Below the pieces are notes generated by a model, which worked only from the letters and a program-made list of their open reading frames with translations, had not been told where the DNA came from and made no database searches. Shown here piece after piece: positions 41,079 through 50,886 of a stretch of DNA of 64,000 bases. Made by a program: the position numbers and the translations under genes. The stretch is taken from positions 62,001-126,000 of the forward strand of contig JAFRHL010000037.1 in the NCBI GenBank assembly GCA_017433295.1, written 5' to 3'. Source of the stretch: Eubacterium sp. GTDB lineage: Bacteria > Bacillota > Clostridia > Lachnospirales > Lachnospiraceae. The number at the start of each line of letters is the position of its first letter. Within the stretch, counting starts at the first letter, position 1.

Positions 41079-41732
41079 ATGAAGATGATAGCCCCGTCTA
41101 TTTTATCGGCTGATTTTACAAGGCTGGGAGAAGATGTGCTGACTGCTGTACGGGCCGGAGTACGTTATATTCATCTTGATGTGATGGATGGAATGTTTGT
41201 GCCGCAGATTTCCTTCGGGAACCCGGTGATCGGGTCACTTCGTCCTATTACGGATGCGATTTTTGATGTTCACATGATGGTGGAGGAACCCGGACGCTAT
41301 GTGGATGAGATTGCTGAACTGGGTGCGGATATTATCACCGTTCACACGGAAGCCTGCACCCATCTTGACCGTGTAGTGCAGCAGATCAAAAGCTGTGGCA
41401 AGAAAGCCGGCGTGGTGCTGAACCCTGCCACCCCCCTGGAGACTCTTGAATATGTGCTGGATGATCTGGATATGGTCCTGCTCATGTCGGTGAATCCGGG
41501 TTATGGAGGACAGAAGTATATCCCCTATATTGACGAAAAGATCCGGCGTCTCCGGAAGATGATCGATGAAAAGGGACTTTCCACCCTGATTGAAGTGGAC
41601 GGTGGTGTAAATGTATCCAATATCCGGCGTATTGCCGACTGCGGAGCAGATGTCCTGGTCTGCGGCTCTGCCGCTTTTAAGGGGGATATTACCCGCAATA
41701 TTACAGAGCTCCAGGAGCAGCTGATGAAGTAG
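41079..41732 (+). CDS. rpe: Ribulose-phosphate 3-epimerase
   Basis: The ATG at 41079 lies 9 bases after AAGGAG (41064-41069); the ATG at 41073 would be only 3 bases away. 217 residues, a (beta/alpha)8 barrel. Motifs: APSILSADFTRLGED (catalytic Ser), HLDVMDGMFVPQISFG (metal His and Asp), DVHMMVEEPGRY, MSVNPGYGGQKY and EVDGGVN with the second metal Asp. It interconverts ribulose-5-phosphate and xylulose-5-phosphate in the pentose phosphate pathway. Confidence 0.95.
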   Translation: MKMIAPSILSADFTRLGEDVLTAVRAGVRYIHLDVMDGMFVPQISFGNPVIGSLRPITDAIFDVHMMVEEPGRYVDEIAELGADIITVHTEACTHLDRVVQQIKSCGKKAGVVLNPATPLETLEYVLDDLDMVLLMSVNPGYGGQKYIPYIDEKIRRLRKMIDEKGLSTLIEVDGGVNVSNIRRIADCGADVLVCGSAAFKGDITRNITELQEQLMK

Positions 41733-41807
41733 ATAATAGAGTTGTAAAGGAATTAAATGTCCAAAATATACTGTAAAATTATAAATTTGAAAGTGAGGAT
41801 TTAAGAA

Positions 41808-42653
41808 ATGAGTGAATGTACACAGGATTGCAGCACATGTAGTGAAAATTGTGCAGAAAGAAGAACAAATCCGGAGGATTTCAGAGTTGCATTAAGTGCC
41901 GGCAGCTCTGTAAAAAAGTTGATTGGCGTTGTTTCTGGTAAAGGCGGCGTGGGTAAGTCCCTGGTGACATCTCTCCTGGCCTGCGCTTCCATGCGGGAAG
42001 GATATAAAACAGCCATTCTGGATGGGGATATCACAGGACCTTCTATTCCCAAAGCCTTCGGAGTAAAGGAAAACCTGGTGGGTAATATTGACGGGTTAAT
42101 CCTGCCGGCCACCACGACCATGGGAATTGATATGGTATCAGTAAACCTGATGCTGGCCAATGAAACGGACCCTGTGATCTGGAGAGGCCCGGTCCTTGGC
42201 GGCGTTATAAAGCAGTTCTGGGGTGAGACCCTCTGGAAGAATATTGATTATATGTTTGTGGATATGCCGCCCGGAACCGGCGATGTGCCGCTGACCATTT
42301 TCCAGTCCCTTCCCCTGGACGGTATTATTATAGTAGCTTCTCCTCAGGAGCTGGTGGGCATGATCGTGGAGAAGGCGGCCAATATGGCCCGCATGATGCA
42401 GGTCCCCATTCTCGGTCTGGTGGAGAATATGAGTTACGTGGAATGTCCTGACTGCGGCAGAAAGATTGAGATTTTCGGCAAGAGCCATATAGAAGAGATT
42501 GCTGCCCAGTACCAGGTGCCCGTGCTGGCCAGAATTCCCGTTGACCCGAAGCTGGCGGCTGCCTGCGATGAAGGCAAGATAGAATTCACAGAGAATGATT
42601 ATATGAAAGATGCAATGGAAGCATTAATAGACAATGGAGAAATGAATGGATAA
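41808..42653 (+). CDS. Mrp/NBP35-type iron-sulfur carrier ATPase
   Basis: A 281-residue ParA/MinD-like P-loop ATPase. The deviant Walker A is GVVSGKGGVGKSLVTS near residue 40; DGDITGPSIPKAFG, FVDMPPGTGDVPLT and the central CPDC motif (VECPDCGRKIEIFG) follow. The N-terminus adds a Cys cluster (Cys4, 8, 11, 15), like the extra ferredoxin-like site of NBP35 proteins. It carries and delivers Fe-S clusters in the cytosol. Its stop overlaps the ftsH start by 8 bases, so the two are co-translated. Confidence 0.9.
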   Translation: MSECTQDCSTCSENCAERRTNPEDFRVALSAGSSVKKLIGVVSGKGGVGKSLVTSLLACASMREGYKTAILDGDITGPSIPKAFGVKENLVGNIDGLILPATTTMGIDMVSVNLMLANETDPVIWRGPVLGGVIKQFWGETLWKNIDYMFVDMPPGTGDVPLTIFQSLPLDGIIIVASPQELVGMIVEKAANMARMMQVPILGLVENMSYVECPDCGRKIEIFGKSHIEEIAAQYQVPVLARIPVDPKLAAACDEGKIEFTENDYMKDAMEALIDNGEMNG

Positions 42654-44592
42654 TAATAATCAGAATAAAGATCCGAACAAAAGAAAAAGGATTCAGTCAG
42701 CGATTATCATGCTGGTAATCTGTCTGGGACTTACTGTTCTTTTTACTCAGGTGATGAACCATTATAAGAATGGAGAGCAGAAAGAAATCGGGTATGATGA
42801 GTTTTTAACCATGCTGGATAAGAAGCAGGTGAAGAAAATTACTCTGACGGATAATAAGATTCTCATTGAGCCGAAGGAGCAGAGCAATCCTCTGATGAAG
42901 ACGGTCTATTATACGGTGATGATCTCTGATTACAAGCTGGTGGACCGCCTGAATGATGCCGGGGTCGAGTTCGGCAAGGAGGATAACAGCGGTTCCTCCA
43001 TGCTGATATCCGTCCTGGCCGGGTATGTCCTTCCCTTTGCGCTGATCTATGGCATGGGTTATTTCATCATGCGCAATATCGGAAGAGGAGGTGGCATGCT
43101 GGGCAGCGTGGGTAAAAGCAATGCCAAGGTTTATGTGGAGAAGAAAACCGGTGTGACATTTGCTGATGTTGCGGGTCAGGATGAGGCCAAGGAAACTCTG
43201 ACCGAGATGGTGGATTTCCTCCATAACCCCGACAAATATGTAAAGATCGGCGCCAAGCTTCCCAAGGGAGCCCTCCTGGTGGGGCCTCCCGGCACGGGAA
43301 AAACGCTGCTGGCCAAGGCCGTAGCAGGAGAGGCAAATGTACCGTTCTTTTCCCTGAGCGGATCCGATTTTGTTGAAATGTTTGTGGGTGTCGGCGCTTC
43401 CAGAGTTCGTGACCTGTTCAAGCAGGCCCAGTCCATGGCGCCATGTATCATTTTTATTGATGAAGTGGATGCCATCGGAAAAAGCCGTGACAGCCGTTAT
43501 GGCGGCGGTAATGATGAAAGAGAACAGACCCTCAATGCCCTGCTGGCGGAGATGGATGGTTTCGATTCCTCAAAGGGTCTTATCATTCTGGCGGCAACCA
43601 ACCGGCCGGATGTTCTGGATAAAGCATTGCTCAGGCCCGGACGTTTTGACCGCCGTGTTATCGTGGAGCGTCCTGACCTGAAAGGCCGGATAGAGACCCT
43701 CAAGGTTCATGCAAAGAATGTTCTTATGGATGACTCGGTGGATTTCGAAGAGATCGCTCTGGCAACATCAGGAGCCGTCGGATCGGATCTTGCCAATATG
43801 ATCAATGAAGCTGCCCTGGGCGCCGTTAAGGCCGGCCGTAAGGTGGTGACCCAGAAGGACCTGCTGGAGGCAGTGGAGGTAGTTATTGCCGGTAAAGAGA
43901 AGAAGGACCGGATCCTGGGAGACGAGGAGAAAAGGATCGTGGCCTATCATGAAGTGGGTCACGCCATCTGTACTGCTGTCCAGAAGCATACGGATCCTGT
44001 TCAAAAGATCACCATTGTGCCCAGGACCATGGGTGCTCTGGGATATACCATGCAGGTTCCCGAAGAAGAGCGGTACCTGATGAGCAAGGATCAGATCAAG
44101 AATGACCTGATAACATTTTTCGGAGGAAGGGCTGCCGAGGAAGTGGTCTTCAATTCGGTTACCACCGGTGCTTCCAATGATATAGAAAGAGCGACCAAGC
44201 TGGCAAGGGCCATGGTCACCCAGTATGGCATGTCCGACACCTTCGGGCTTATGGGACTGGAGTCCATTGAGAGCCGCTACCTGGACGGCAGACCGGTGCT
44301 TAACTGCTCCGACGCCACCGGCGCCATGATCGATAATGAGGTAAAGAACATCCTTAAGGATGCCTATGACAAAGCAGTATCCATTATCCGGGACAACCGC
44401 GGGGCCATGGACGAGATCGCAGACTTTCTGATTGAACGGGAAACGATAACCGGGAAAGAATTTATGGAAATATACAATAAGTATCAGAAGCCTCAGGAGG
44501 AGGAGACAGGGGACGGTTCTCTGTCTCCTCTGGAGGCGGAACTCCCAGGAGGAGACAGAGAACCGTCCCCTGTCTCCTCGGGGGATAGTTAA
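42646..44592 (+). CDS. ftsH: ATP-dependent zinc metalloprotease FtsH
   Basis: A 648-residue membrane AAA+ protease. Membrane segments at about residues 17-36 and 108-132 flank a small external domain. Walker A is GPPGTGKT near residue 212, Walker [12 protein letters not shown], followed by the SRH with RPGRFDR. The zinc site is HEVGHA near 433 with a downstream acidic ligand. It degrades unassembled membrane proteins and short-lived regulators. Unusually, residues from about 619 on (TGDGSLSP...[11 protein letters not shown]) are encoded by an inverted pair of REP-like palindromes. The stop overlaps the uvrC start (TAATG). Confidence 0.96.
   Translation: MDNNNQNKDPNKRKRIQSAIIMLVICLGLTVLFTQVMNHYKNGEQKEIGYDEFLTMLDKKQVKKITLTDNKILIEPKEQSNPLMKTVYYTVMISDYKLVDRLNDAGVEFGKEDNSGSSMLISVLAGYVLPFALIYGMGYFIMRNIGRGGGMLGSVGKSNAKVYVEKKTGVTFADVAGQDEAKETLTEMVDFLHNPDKYVKIGAKLPKGALLVGPPGTGKTLLAKAVAGEANVPFFSLSGSDFVEMFVGVGASRVRDLFKQAQSMAPCIIFIDEVDAIGKSRDSRYGGGNDEREQTLNALLAEMDGFDSSKGLIILAATNRPDVLDKALLRPGRFDRRVIVERPDLKGRIETLKVHAKNVLMDDSVDFEEIALATSGAVGSDLANMINEAALGAVKAGRKVVTQKDLLEAVEVVIAGKEKKDRILGDEEKRIVAYHEVGHAICTAVQKHTDPVQKITIVPRTMGALGYTMQVPEEERYLMSKDQIKNDLITFFGGRAAEEVVFNSVTTGASNDIERATKLARAMVTQYGMSDTFGLMGLESIESRYLDGRPVLNCSDATGAMIDNEVKNILKDAYDKAVSIIRDNRGAMDEIADFLIERETITGKEFMEIYNKYQKPQEEETGDGSLSPLEAELPGGDREPSPVSSGDS
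44502..44577. repeat. Inverted pair of REP-like palindromes (R4, R5) in the ftsH 3' end
   Basis: R4 (44502-44528) has the same orientation and sequence as R2, and R5 (44551-44577) the same as R3; 22 bases separate them. Both lie within the ftsH reading frame, in the same frame as R2 in the TrmB-like gene. The pair ends 15 bases before the uvrC start codon and may fold over its ribosome site. Confidence 0.92.
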
Positions 44593-46463
44593 TGTTCGAT
44601 TTTCAGGAAGAACTGAAGAAGCTGCCGGCAAAGCCGGGGGTGTACCTCATGCATAATGAGCGGGATGAGATCATTTATGTGGGAAAGGCCCGGGTACTCA
44701 AGAACAGGGTGAGGTCTTATTTTCAAAAGGGATATAAGCGAAGTGTCAAGATAGAGCATATGGTTTCTCATATCGCATATTTTGAATATATTATCACCGA
44801 CTCGGAAATGGAGGCCCTTGTTCTGGAGTGCAACCTGATTAAAGAGCACCGGCCCCATTATAATACAATGCTCAAGGATGACAAGAGTTATCCTTATATC
44901 CGCGTGACCATGCAGGAGGATTATCCCAGGGTCCTTTTCTGCCGCAATGATAAACGGGACAAATCCAGATATTTCGGGCCCTATACCAGTGCGGGTGCTG
45001 TAAAAGAAACTCTTGAGCTGATGCATAAGATTTACAGGATCCGCAACTGCAACCGTATTCTTCCCAGAGATATGGGCAAGGAAAGGCCCTGCCTTTATCA
45101 TCAGATCCACCAGTGCGATGCCCCCTGCCAGGGCTGGATCAGCAGGGAGGATTACAGGAAACATATCGATGATGCCATTGATTTCCTGAATGGAAATAAC
45201 AAAAAGATCCTTGAGGAGCTGGAATCCAGGATGATGGCAGCGGCAGCGGAGATGGAGTTTGAGGAAGCTGCCCTCTACCGGGACCTGATGGAAAGCGTAA
45301 GAAGGATAGAAGAGAAGCAGAAGATAAATCAGGGAGACGGTGACGACAGAGATATCATAGCCATTGCCAAAGAAAATGATGAGGCAATCATCTCAGTCTT
45401 TTTTGTCCGGAACGGAAAAATGCTGGGCAGGGACCATTTCCACATGACAGGAATCGGTGACAGCGAGAAGGGTGAGATCATAATGGATTTCATCAAACAG
45501 TTCTACGTCAGCAATCCATTTATCCCAAAGGAGGTCCTGACCCAGGAGGAGGTCCCAGACAGGGAGATCCTGGAAAAATGGCTTTCTGACAAGCGGGGCG
45601 GGAGGGTTTCCTTCCTGGTTCCCAAAAAGGGAAGCAAATACCGGATGATGCAGCTGGCCTACCAGAATGCCAGTAATGTTCTGATCAAGGACACCGAGAA
45701 GATAAAGAGGGAGGAACAGCGGACGACAGGTGCGGTCCGTGAACTGGAGCAGCTTCTGGGGATCAGAGACCTTACCCGGATGGAAGCCTTCGATATCTCC
45801 AATACAAATGGATACCAGAATGTTGCGTCCATGGTAGTGTTCGAGAAGGGAAAGGCCAAAAGAAGCGATTACAGGAAGTTTAAGATCCGGACCGTGGCCG
45901 GCCCTGATGATTACCGCTGCATGGAAGAGGCACTTACAAGGCGGTTTACTCATGGTTTAAAAGAGCGGGAGGAGAGAAAGCAAAAAGGGGAGGATCCTTC
46001 CCTGGGCAGTTTTACAAGATTTCCTGATATCCTTATGATGGATGGAGGAAAGGGGCAGGTGAACGTGGCCCTTAAGGTTCTTGGTGACCTGGGACTGTCT
46101 GTTCCGGTCTGCGGTATGGTCAAAGATGATTTCCACAGAACGAGGGGGCTGTATTATAATAATGAAATAATTCACTTCCCCAGAAACTCAGAAGCCTTCC
46201 GGATGATCACCAGGCTTCAGGATGAAGCCCACCGTTTTGCCATTGAGTACCATAAGAGTCTGAGAACCAAAGGCCAGGTCCATTCGGTTCTCGATGATAT
46301 TAAAGGAGTCGGCCCCGCCCGCCGCAAAGCTCTGATGAAGCATTTTAAGGATATCGGGATGATACGGGATGCAGATGTGGAGGAGCTGGTTTCAGTTCCC
46401 GGTATAACAGAAGGTGTCGCGAAAGAAATCTATGCCTTTTTTCACAGGGATGACGAAAAGTAG
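44592..46463 (+). CDS. uvrC: Excinuclease ABC subunit C
   Basis: 623 residues. The N-terminal GIY-YIG nuclease ([20 protein letters not shown], residues 14-33) makes the 3' incision. A UVR helical hairpin lies near 200-235, the RNase-H-like endonuclease centre is near 370-480 ([36 protein letters not shown]), and the C-terminal helix-hairpin-helix ([26 protein letters not shown]) binds DNA. It acts with UvrAB in nucleotide excision repair. The ATG overlaps the ftsH stop by one base. hprK follows after 75 bases, the usual Firmicute order. Confidence 0.96.
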   Translation: MFDFQEELKKLPAKPGVYLMHNERDEIIYVGKARVLKNRVRSYFQKGYKRSVKIEHMVSHIAYFEYIITDSEMEALVLECNLIKEHRPHYNTMLKDDKSYPYIRVTMQEDYPRVLFCRNDKRDKSRYFGPYTSAGAVKETLELMHKIYRIRNCNRILPRDMGKERPCLYHQIHQCDAPCQGWISREDYRKHIDDAIDFLNGNNKKILEELESRMMAAAAEMEFEEAALYRDLMESVRRIEEKQKINQGDGDDRDIIAIAKENDEAIISVFFVRNGKMLGRDHFHMTGIGDSEKGEIIMDFIKQFYVSNPFIPKEVLTQEEVPDREILEKWLSDKRGGRVSFLVPKKGSKYRMMQLAYQNASNVLIKDTEKIKREEQRTTGAVRELEQLLGIRDLTRMEAFDISNTNGYQNVASMVVFEKGKAKRSDYRKFKIRTVAGPDDYRCMEEALTRRFTHGLKEREERKQKGEDPSLGSFTRFPDILMMDGGKGQVNVALKVLGDLGLSVPVCGMVKDDFHRTRGLYYNNEIIHFPRNSEAFRMITRLQDEAHRFAIEYHKSLRTKGQVHSVLDDIKGVGPARRKALMKHFKDIGMIRDADVEELVSVPGITEGVAKEIYAFFHRDDEK

Positions 46464-46538
46464 TTTTTGTTTCCTGAAAAGTATGATAGAATATAGCTGT
46501 CATTATTGGGGGATTAACAGCATAAAGGAGCGGCACTT

Positions 46539-47471
46539 ATGTATAAAGTGAAACTAACCAAGTTTATAAATAAGATGGAGCTCAGGAGCCTTCTGCCGGA
46601 CCTGGACATTGATGATATAAATATCAACAAGTCCGGGGTAAACAGACTGGCCTTGCAGCTTACGGGATTTTTTGAGCATTTTGACGCAGACCGTATCCAG
46701 GTCATCGGGAAGGTGGAGTATGCCTACTGCCAGCAGATAGATAAGAAGCGCATGAAGCCCATCCTGGAGAATATTTTTGACAGGAAGATTCCCTGTATTG
46801 TATATTGCTGGGGACTTGAGCCGTCGGAGCTGATTCTGGATCTGGCGGAAGAATATGGCATTCCCATTTTTTCCACCAGTATCAGGACATCTGATTTTAT
46901 CGCTGAATCTGTACGCTGGCTCAGCGAGGAGCTGGCGCCCCGCATCTCGATCCATGGCGTTCTGGTAGATATCTATGGTGAGGGCGTCCTGATTATGGGC
47001 GAGAGCGGAATAGGGAAAAGCGAGGCGGCCCTGGAGCTTATTCGAAGGGGGCACCGGCTTGTGTCGGATGATGTGGTGGAGATCCGGAAGGTGAGCCACG
47101 ACACCCTGATCGGTACATCGCCGGATATTACCAGGCATTTTATTGAACTGCGCGGAATCGGGATCGTCGACGTAAAAAGTCTCTTTGGTGTTGAGAGTGT
47201 TATGATCAACCAGACCATAGACATGGTGATCAGGCTGGAGGACTGGAACCGGGAAGGAAATTACGACAGGCTGGGTCTGGACGAAGAATATATCGAATTT
47301 CTTGGAACTAAAGTGGTCTGCTTCTCCATTCCGATCCGGCCGGGCCGGAACCTGGCGGTCATCGCGGAATCAGCAGCCATCAATTATCGTGCCAAAAAGA
47401 TGGGATATAATGCAGCCCAGGAATTATATAACAGGGTAACCGGCAACCTGCAGCAGAAGGAGGAAGTTTAG
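46539..47471 (+). CDS. hprK: HPr kinase/phosphorylase
   Basis: 310 residues. The N-terminal domain (1-130) is followed by the kinase core with Walker A GESGIGKSE near residue 154, the catalytic VSDDVVEI with the general-base Asp near 178, and the HprK signature ELRGIGIVDVKSLFG near 203. It phosphorylates Ser46 of HPr or Crh with ATP and reverses this with phosphate, linking glycolytic state to CcpA-mediated catabolite control. A Crh-like protein with Ser46 is encoded 3 kb downstream. GGAG precedes the ATG. Confidence 0.95.
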   Translation: MYKVKLTKFINKMELRSLLPDLDIDDININKSGVNRLALQLTGFFEHFDADRIQVIGKVEYAYCQQIDKKRMKPILENIFDRKIPCIVYCWGLEPSELILDLAEEYGIPIFSTSIRTSDFIAESVRWLSEELAPRISIHGVLVDIYGEGVLIMGESGIGKSEAALELIRRGHRLVSDDVVEIRKVSHDTLIGTSPDITRHFIELRGIGIVDVKSLFGVESVMINQTIDMVIRLEDWNREGNYDRLGLDEEYIEFLGTKVVCFSIPIRPGRNLAVIAESAAINYRAKKMGYNAAQELYNRVTGNLQQKEEV

Positions 47472-47473
47472 TC

Positions 47474-48409
47474 ATGAAGAAATATGTAATAGGAGCAGAT
47501 GTGGGAGGAACAACAGTAAAGCTTGGTTTTTTCACTTCTGAGGGAGAGCTTCTGGATAAATGGGAGATTCCCACGGACACAGCTCCCGGCGGCAATATCC
47601 TGAAGGATATCTCAGATTCCTGCCGGGAGAAGATGCAGTCCATGAAACTGGCCGTGGAGGATTTTGCCGGGATAGGGATCGGAGTGCCCGGTCCCGTGCT
47701 GCAGGACGGCTCGGTGGATACCTGTGTGAACCTCGGCTGGGGCAGGAAGCAGGTCAGGAAGGAGATGGAAGAGATCCTGGGGATTCCGGCAGCCGTTGGA
47801 AATGACGCGAATATGGCGGCCCTCGGTGAAGCCTGGAAGGGCAGCGCCGGCGGTTATAAAGACGTGGTCATGGTCACCCTCGGCACAGGAGTCGGAGGCG
47901 GAATCATCATTAACGGGAAAATGGTTTCAGGCGCCCACGGTTATGGCGGCGAGATCGGCCATATGGTGGTGAACTCCCATGAAACGGTAAAATGCAACTG
48001 TGGAAAATCGGGATGTCTTGAACAGTACTGCTCTGCCACAGGCATAGTAAATGAAACCAAAAAAGCCCTGGAAAGATGTGATTCATGGACCACTCTGAAA
48101 GGATGCAGGCCTCTTACCTCCAAGTATATATTCGACGCTGCCAAGGCGGGAGATACATTTTCCAAAACCCAGGTGGATGTCTTCTGTAAACGCCTGGCCA
48201 AAGCCTTATCCCATATCTCGGCTGTTGTGGATCCTGAGGTGTTTGTAATCGGAGGAGGAGTCTCCAAAGCCGGTGAGATCATTACTGAAAATGTGTCAAA
48301 ACATTTTGATGAATTTTCCTTCGGAGCCCAGAAAAATACCAGGTTCGTACTGGCATCTCTGGGGAACGATGCGGGCATCTACGGCTGCGCGAAAGCCGTC
48401 CTGGAATGA
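47474..48409 (+). CDS. glcK: ROK-family glucokinase
   Basis: A 311-residue ROK kinase. The phosphate loop is GADVGGTTVKLGFF at the N-terminus; VGNDANMAALGEAWKG has the catalytic Asp; GTGVGGGIIINGKMVSGAHGYGGEIGHM follows; and the zinc motif CNCGKSGCLEQYCS is near residue 175. It phosphorylates glucose (possibly other hexoses) with ATP. It starts 2 bases after hprK and its transcript ends at the strong terminator at 48437. Confidence 0.92.
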   Translation: MKKYVIGADVGGTTVKLGFFTSEGELLDKWEIPTDTAPGGNILKDISDSCREKMQSMKLAVEDFAGIGIGVPGPVLQDGSVDTCVNLGWGRKQVRKEMEEILGIPAAVGNDANMAALGEAWKGSAGGYKDVVMVTLGTGVGGGIIINGKMVSGAHGYGGEIGHMVVNSHETVKCNCGKSGCLEQYCSATGIVNETKKALERCDSWTTLKGCRPLTSKYIFDAAKAGDTFSKTQVDVFCKRLAKALSHISAVVDPEVFVIGGGVSKAGEIITENVSKHFDEFSFGAQKNTRFVLASLGNDAGIYGCAKAVLE

Positions 48410-48436
48410 ACAAAATTTAATTTTGACGATTTCCCT

Positions 48437-48467
48437 AAAAGGAAGCACAAAGCTTCCTTTTTTTTTG
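48437..48467 (+). terminator. Terminator after the glucokinase gene
   Basis: AAAAGGAAGC (48437-48446) / GCTTCCTTTT (48452-48461) around ACAAA, continuing into a long T-run. It marks the end of the ftsH-uvrC-hprK-glcK block. Confidence 0.93.
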
Positions 48468-48480
48468 TTTTTTTTCAATA

Positions 48481-48509
48481 TTGTGCTTCTTACAAAAGTA
48501 GGGTATTAT
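48481..48509 (+). promoter_or_regulatory. Promoter of murB-whiA
   Basis: TTGTGC (48481-48486), a 17-base spacer and TATTAT (48504-48509), directly after the glcK terminator. Confidence 0.6.
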
Positions 48510-48576
48510 ATGAAATATATTGCAACAGACTTGAAATCGATAGGTTTTTTTAATCGTTGTATCAGCAGGAGTTAAC

Positions 48577-49485
48577 ATGAAACAGGATTTTATCCGGAAA
48601 TTGAAAGAACATATCACAGAGGGAGTTGTTTTGGAACTTGAGCCTATGGGCAGGCATACCACCTTCCAGGTTGGCGGTCCGGCGGATCTATTCGTTGAGC
48701 CGGCCGGCAGAGAAGAGTTACAATATGCTGTTGAGACCGCCCGGGGAGATCATGTTCCATTTTTTGTGGCAGGCAACGGAAGCAATCTGCTTGTTTCCGA
48801 CGACGGATACAGGGGAATGATCCTCCATATCGGAAAGGGAATGTCACAAATTGTTGTCACAGACACAGTAGTTGAAGCTGAAGCAGGAGCTTCTCTTGCC
48901 AGGATCGCCAAAGCGGCATTGGAGAAGGGACTTACAGGTATGGAGTTCGCGGCCGGGATTCCCGGATCTCTGGGGGGAGCCGTAGTCATGAACGCCGGGG
49001 CATACGGAGGAGAGATGAAGGATATTCTTACCGAGGTGGATGTGCTGACGGCGGACGGAAGGTTTCTTACCATAGCGGCATGCGACCTGGATCTGTCATA
49101 CAGGCACAGCTGTATCCCCCATAAGGATTATATCGTCCTGGGAGCCAGGATGCTTCTTGACAGGGGAGACCCGGAAAAGATCAGGGCCAGGATGAATGAA
49201 CTCGCTCTCTTAAGAAGGCAGAAGCAGCCTCTGGAGTATCCCAGCGCCGGCAGCACCTTTAAGCGCCCGGAAGGATATTTTGCGGGAAAGCTGGTGCAGG
49301 ATGCCGGGTTAAAGGGATATACGGTGGGAGATGCCCAGGTCTCGGAAAAGCACAGCGGTTTTGTCATCAACCGGGGTCATGCCGATGCGGCGGAGATTTA
49401 TTTCCTGATTCAGCAGGTTCAGAAAAAGGTCAATAAGAAGTTTGGAGTGATGTTGGAGCCGGAAGTACGGTTTATAGGTTTTTAG
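48577..49485 (+). CDS. murB: UDP-N-acetylenolpyruvoylglucosamine reductase
   Basis: A 302-residue type II MurB. FAD-binding domain: TTFQVGGPADLF and AGNGSNLLVSDDG. Then EFAAGIPGSLGGAVVMNAGAYGGEM near residue 124, the catalytic Ser in YPSAGSTFKRPEG near 226, and the last active-site Glu in VMLEPEVRFIG. It reduces the enolpyruvyl ether in UDP-MurNAc synthesis with NADPH. It precedes whiA by only 10 bases; RapZ and YvcK genes, often found here in Firmicutes, are absent. Confidence 0.95.
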   Translation: MKQDFIRKLKEHITEGVVLELEPMGRHTTFQVGGPADLFVEPAGREELQYAVETARGDHVPFFVAGNGSNLLVSDDGYRGMILHIGKGMSQIVVTDTVVEAEAGASLARIAKAALEKGLTGMEFAAGIPGSLGGAVVMNAGAYGGEMKDILTEVDVLTADGRFLTIAACDLDLSYRHSCIPHKDYIVLGARMLLDRGDPEKIRARMNELALLRRQKQPLEYPSAGSTFKRPEGYFAGKLVQDAGLKGYTVGDAQVSEKHSGFVINRGHADAAEIYFLIQQVQKKVNKKFGVMLEPEVRFIGF

Positions 49486-49495
49486 GAGTTTTTTT

Positions 49496-50452
49496 ATGTC
49501 TTTTTCTTCTGAGGTAAAAGAAGAATTGTCCCACCTTTCATGTCAGGAGGAGCATTGCCTGAAGGCTGAGCTGGCCGCCATCATATGTCTTTGCAGCGAC
49601 ATTACCCGGTTTGCCCGGGGAGAATACAGTCTGGACCTGCGGACAGAGAACGCGGCTGTGGCAAGAAGGTTTTATACTCTGATAAAGACAGCCTTTGATA
49701 TCCAGCCCGGAGTATCCTCCGGGAAACATAATTACCTGAAGAAATCCAGATCCTTCTGTATTTCTTTAAACCGGTCTTCAGATGTACTGACAGTATTAAG
49801 AGCAGTGGGACTGATCAATAATCTTGGTCAGATAGACGAATACAACAGCAGGATCTATCATCCTCTGTTACAGAGGACATGCTGCAGAAGAGCCTTCCTT
49901 CGGGGTGCCTTTCTCGCCTCCGGTTCCGTGACAGATCCGGAGAAGAATTATCATTTTGAGATCACATGCGCTGACGATGAGACAGCACAGCAGATCTGCG
50001 GGTTGCTCCAGTATTTCGGACTCGAAGCAAAATGCGTCCTGCGTAAGAAATATTATGTGGTATATTTGAAAGAAGGCACGATGATCTCAGACGCGCTGAA
50101 TATCATCGGTGCCCATGTTTCCATGATGAAGTTTGAGAATGTCCGGATCGTAAAGGACGTCCGGAACTCTGTAAACAGACGCGTAAACTGTGAAACTGCC
50201 AATATCAGCAAGACAGTTTCCGCAGCCCGGAAACAGATAGAAGATATTGAATATATTAAAAAGACCATCGGACTTGATAAATTGCCGGATAACCTCAGGG
50301 ACGTGGCGGGAGCCAGACTTGAGGAGCCGGAGGCTTCTTTAAAGGAGCTAGGCCAGATGTTGAGTCCGCCGGTCGGAAAGTCGGGTGTGAACCATCGGCT
50401 TAGAAAGCTTTCCCAGATGGCCCAGCAACTAAAGGACCATGGACGCATCTGA
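49496..50452 (+). CDS. whiA: DNA-binding protein WhiA
   Basis: 318 residues. The N-terminal LAGLIDADG-type (homing-endonuclease-like) domain covers about 1-210 with CCRRAFLRGAFLASGSVTDPEKNYHFEI. The C-terminal helix-turn-helix has LPDNLRDVAGARLEEPEASLKELGQML and SKSGVNHRLRKL-like residues (GKSGVNHRLRKLSQMA). WhiA affects cell division and chromosome segregation in Firmicutes and sporulation in actinobacteria. It is followed after 41 bases by an HPr-like gene, as in B. subtilis, where whiA (yvcL) precedes crh. Confidence 0.95.
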   Translation: MSFSSEVKEELSHLSCQEEHCLKAELAAIICLCSDITRFARGEYSLDLRTENAAVARRFYTLIKTAFDIQPGVSSGKHNYLKKSRSFCISLNRSSDVLTVLRAVGLINNLGQIDEYNSRIYHPLLQRTCCRRAFLRGAFLASGSVTDPEKNYHFEITCADDETAQQICGLLQYFGLEAKCVLRKKYYVVYLKEGTMISDALNIIGAHVSMMKFENVRIVKDVRNSVNRRVNCETANISKTVSAARKQIEDIEYIKKTIGLDKLPDNLRDVAGARLEEPEASLKELGQMLSPPVGKSGVNHRLRKLSQMAQQLKDHGRI

Positions 50453-50493
50453 GATTGATATTATTTAAATATTTATAATAAACGGAGGTTATT

Positions 50494-50751
50494 ATGATAT
50501 CGAAGTCAATGGAGATAAGAATTCCTGCAGGGCTTGACCCCAGTACCATCGCATTGTTCATACAGACAGCCAGCCAATATGACAGCAGAGTGTATGTTCA
50601 GTCTGAGAATAAAAGGGTGAATGCGAAAAGTCTTATGGGTATGATGTCCCTGGGACTTCCCAAAGGAGCCAGCCTTACCATCGTTGCCGAAGGAAGTGAC
50701 GAGGACGAGGCAATAGAAGAAATTGAGAAATATTTAAATAATGAGAAATAA
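50494..50751 (+). CDS. Crh-like HPr paralogue (Asp15, Ser46)
   Basis: 85 residues with the full HPr fold. The position of the phosphorylatable His15 holds Asp (GLDPSTIALFIQ), so it cannot take phosphate from enzyme I. The regulatory Ser46 and its helix are intact (VNAKSLMGMMSLGLP). This is the logic of B. subtilis Crh, which has Gln15 and also follows whiA. It should be a Ser46 substrate of the HprK encoded in the same cluster and a CcpA cofactor. A true HPr for the fructose PTS must be encoded elsewhere. GGAGG precedes the ATG. Confidence 0.85.
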   Translation: MISKSMEIRIPAGLDPSTIALFIQTASQYDSRVYVQSENKRVNAKSLMGMMSLGLPKGASLTIVAEGSDEDEAIEEIEKYLNNEK

Positions 50752-50825
50752 AACAAAGCGTCACAGTTACGATCCGCCCATTCTTTTATAAACAGGCAGG
50801 AAGGTTACTGTGACGCTTGTTTTGT
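50752..50825. terminator. Hairpin repeat copy D, terminator after the Crh-like gene
   Basis: GCGTCACAGT (50758-50767) pairs with ACTGTGACGC (50807-50816), extended by AAACAA / TTGTTT. The 5' arm and adjoining bases (CAGTTACGATCCGCCCATTC) recur, inverted, in the hairpin after fruA at 54835. T-rich ends on both sides suit the convergent genes. A shared GGATCCGCTG lies downstream of both copies. Confidence 0.8.
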
Positions 50826-50886
50826 GCGCATTTTTAACAATCGACACGATAACACACGCGCGGCTCGCTGCGCCGGGATCCGCTGA

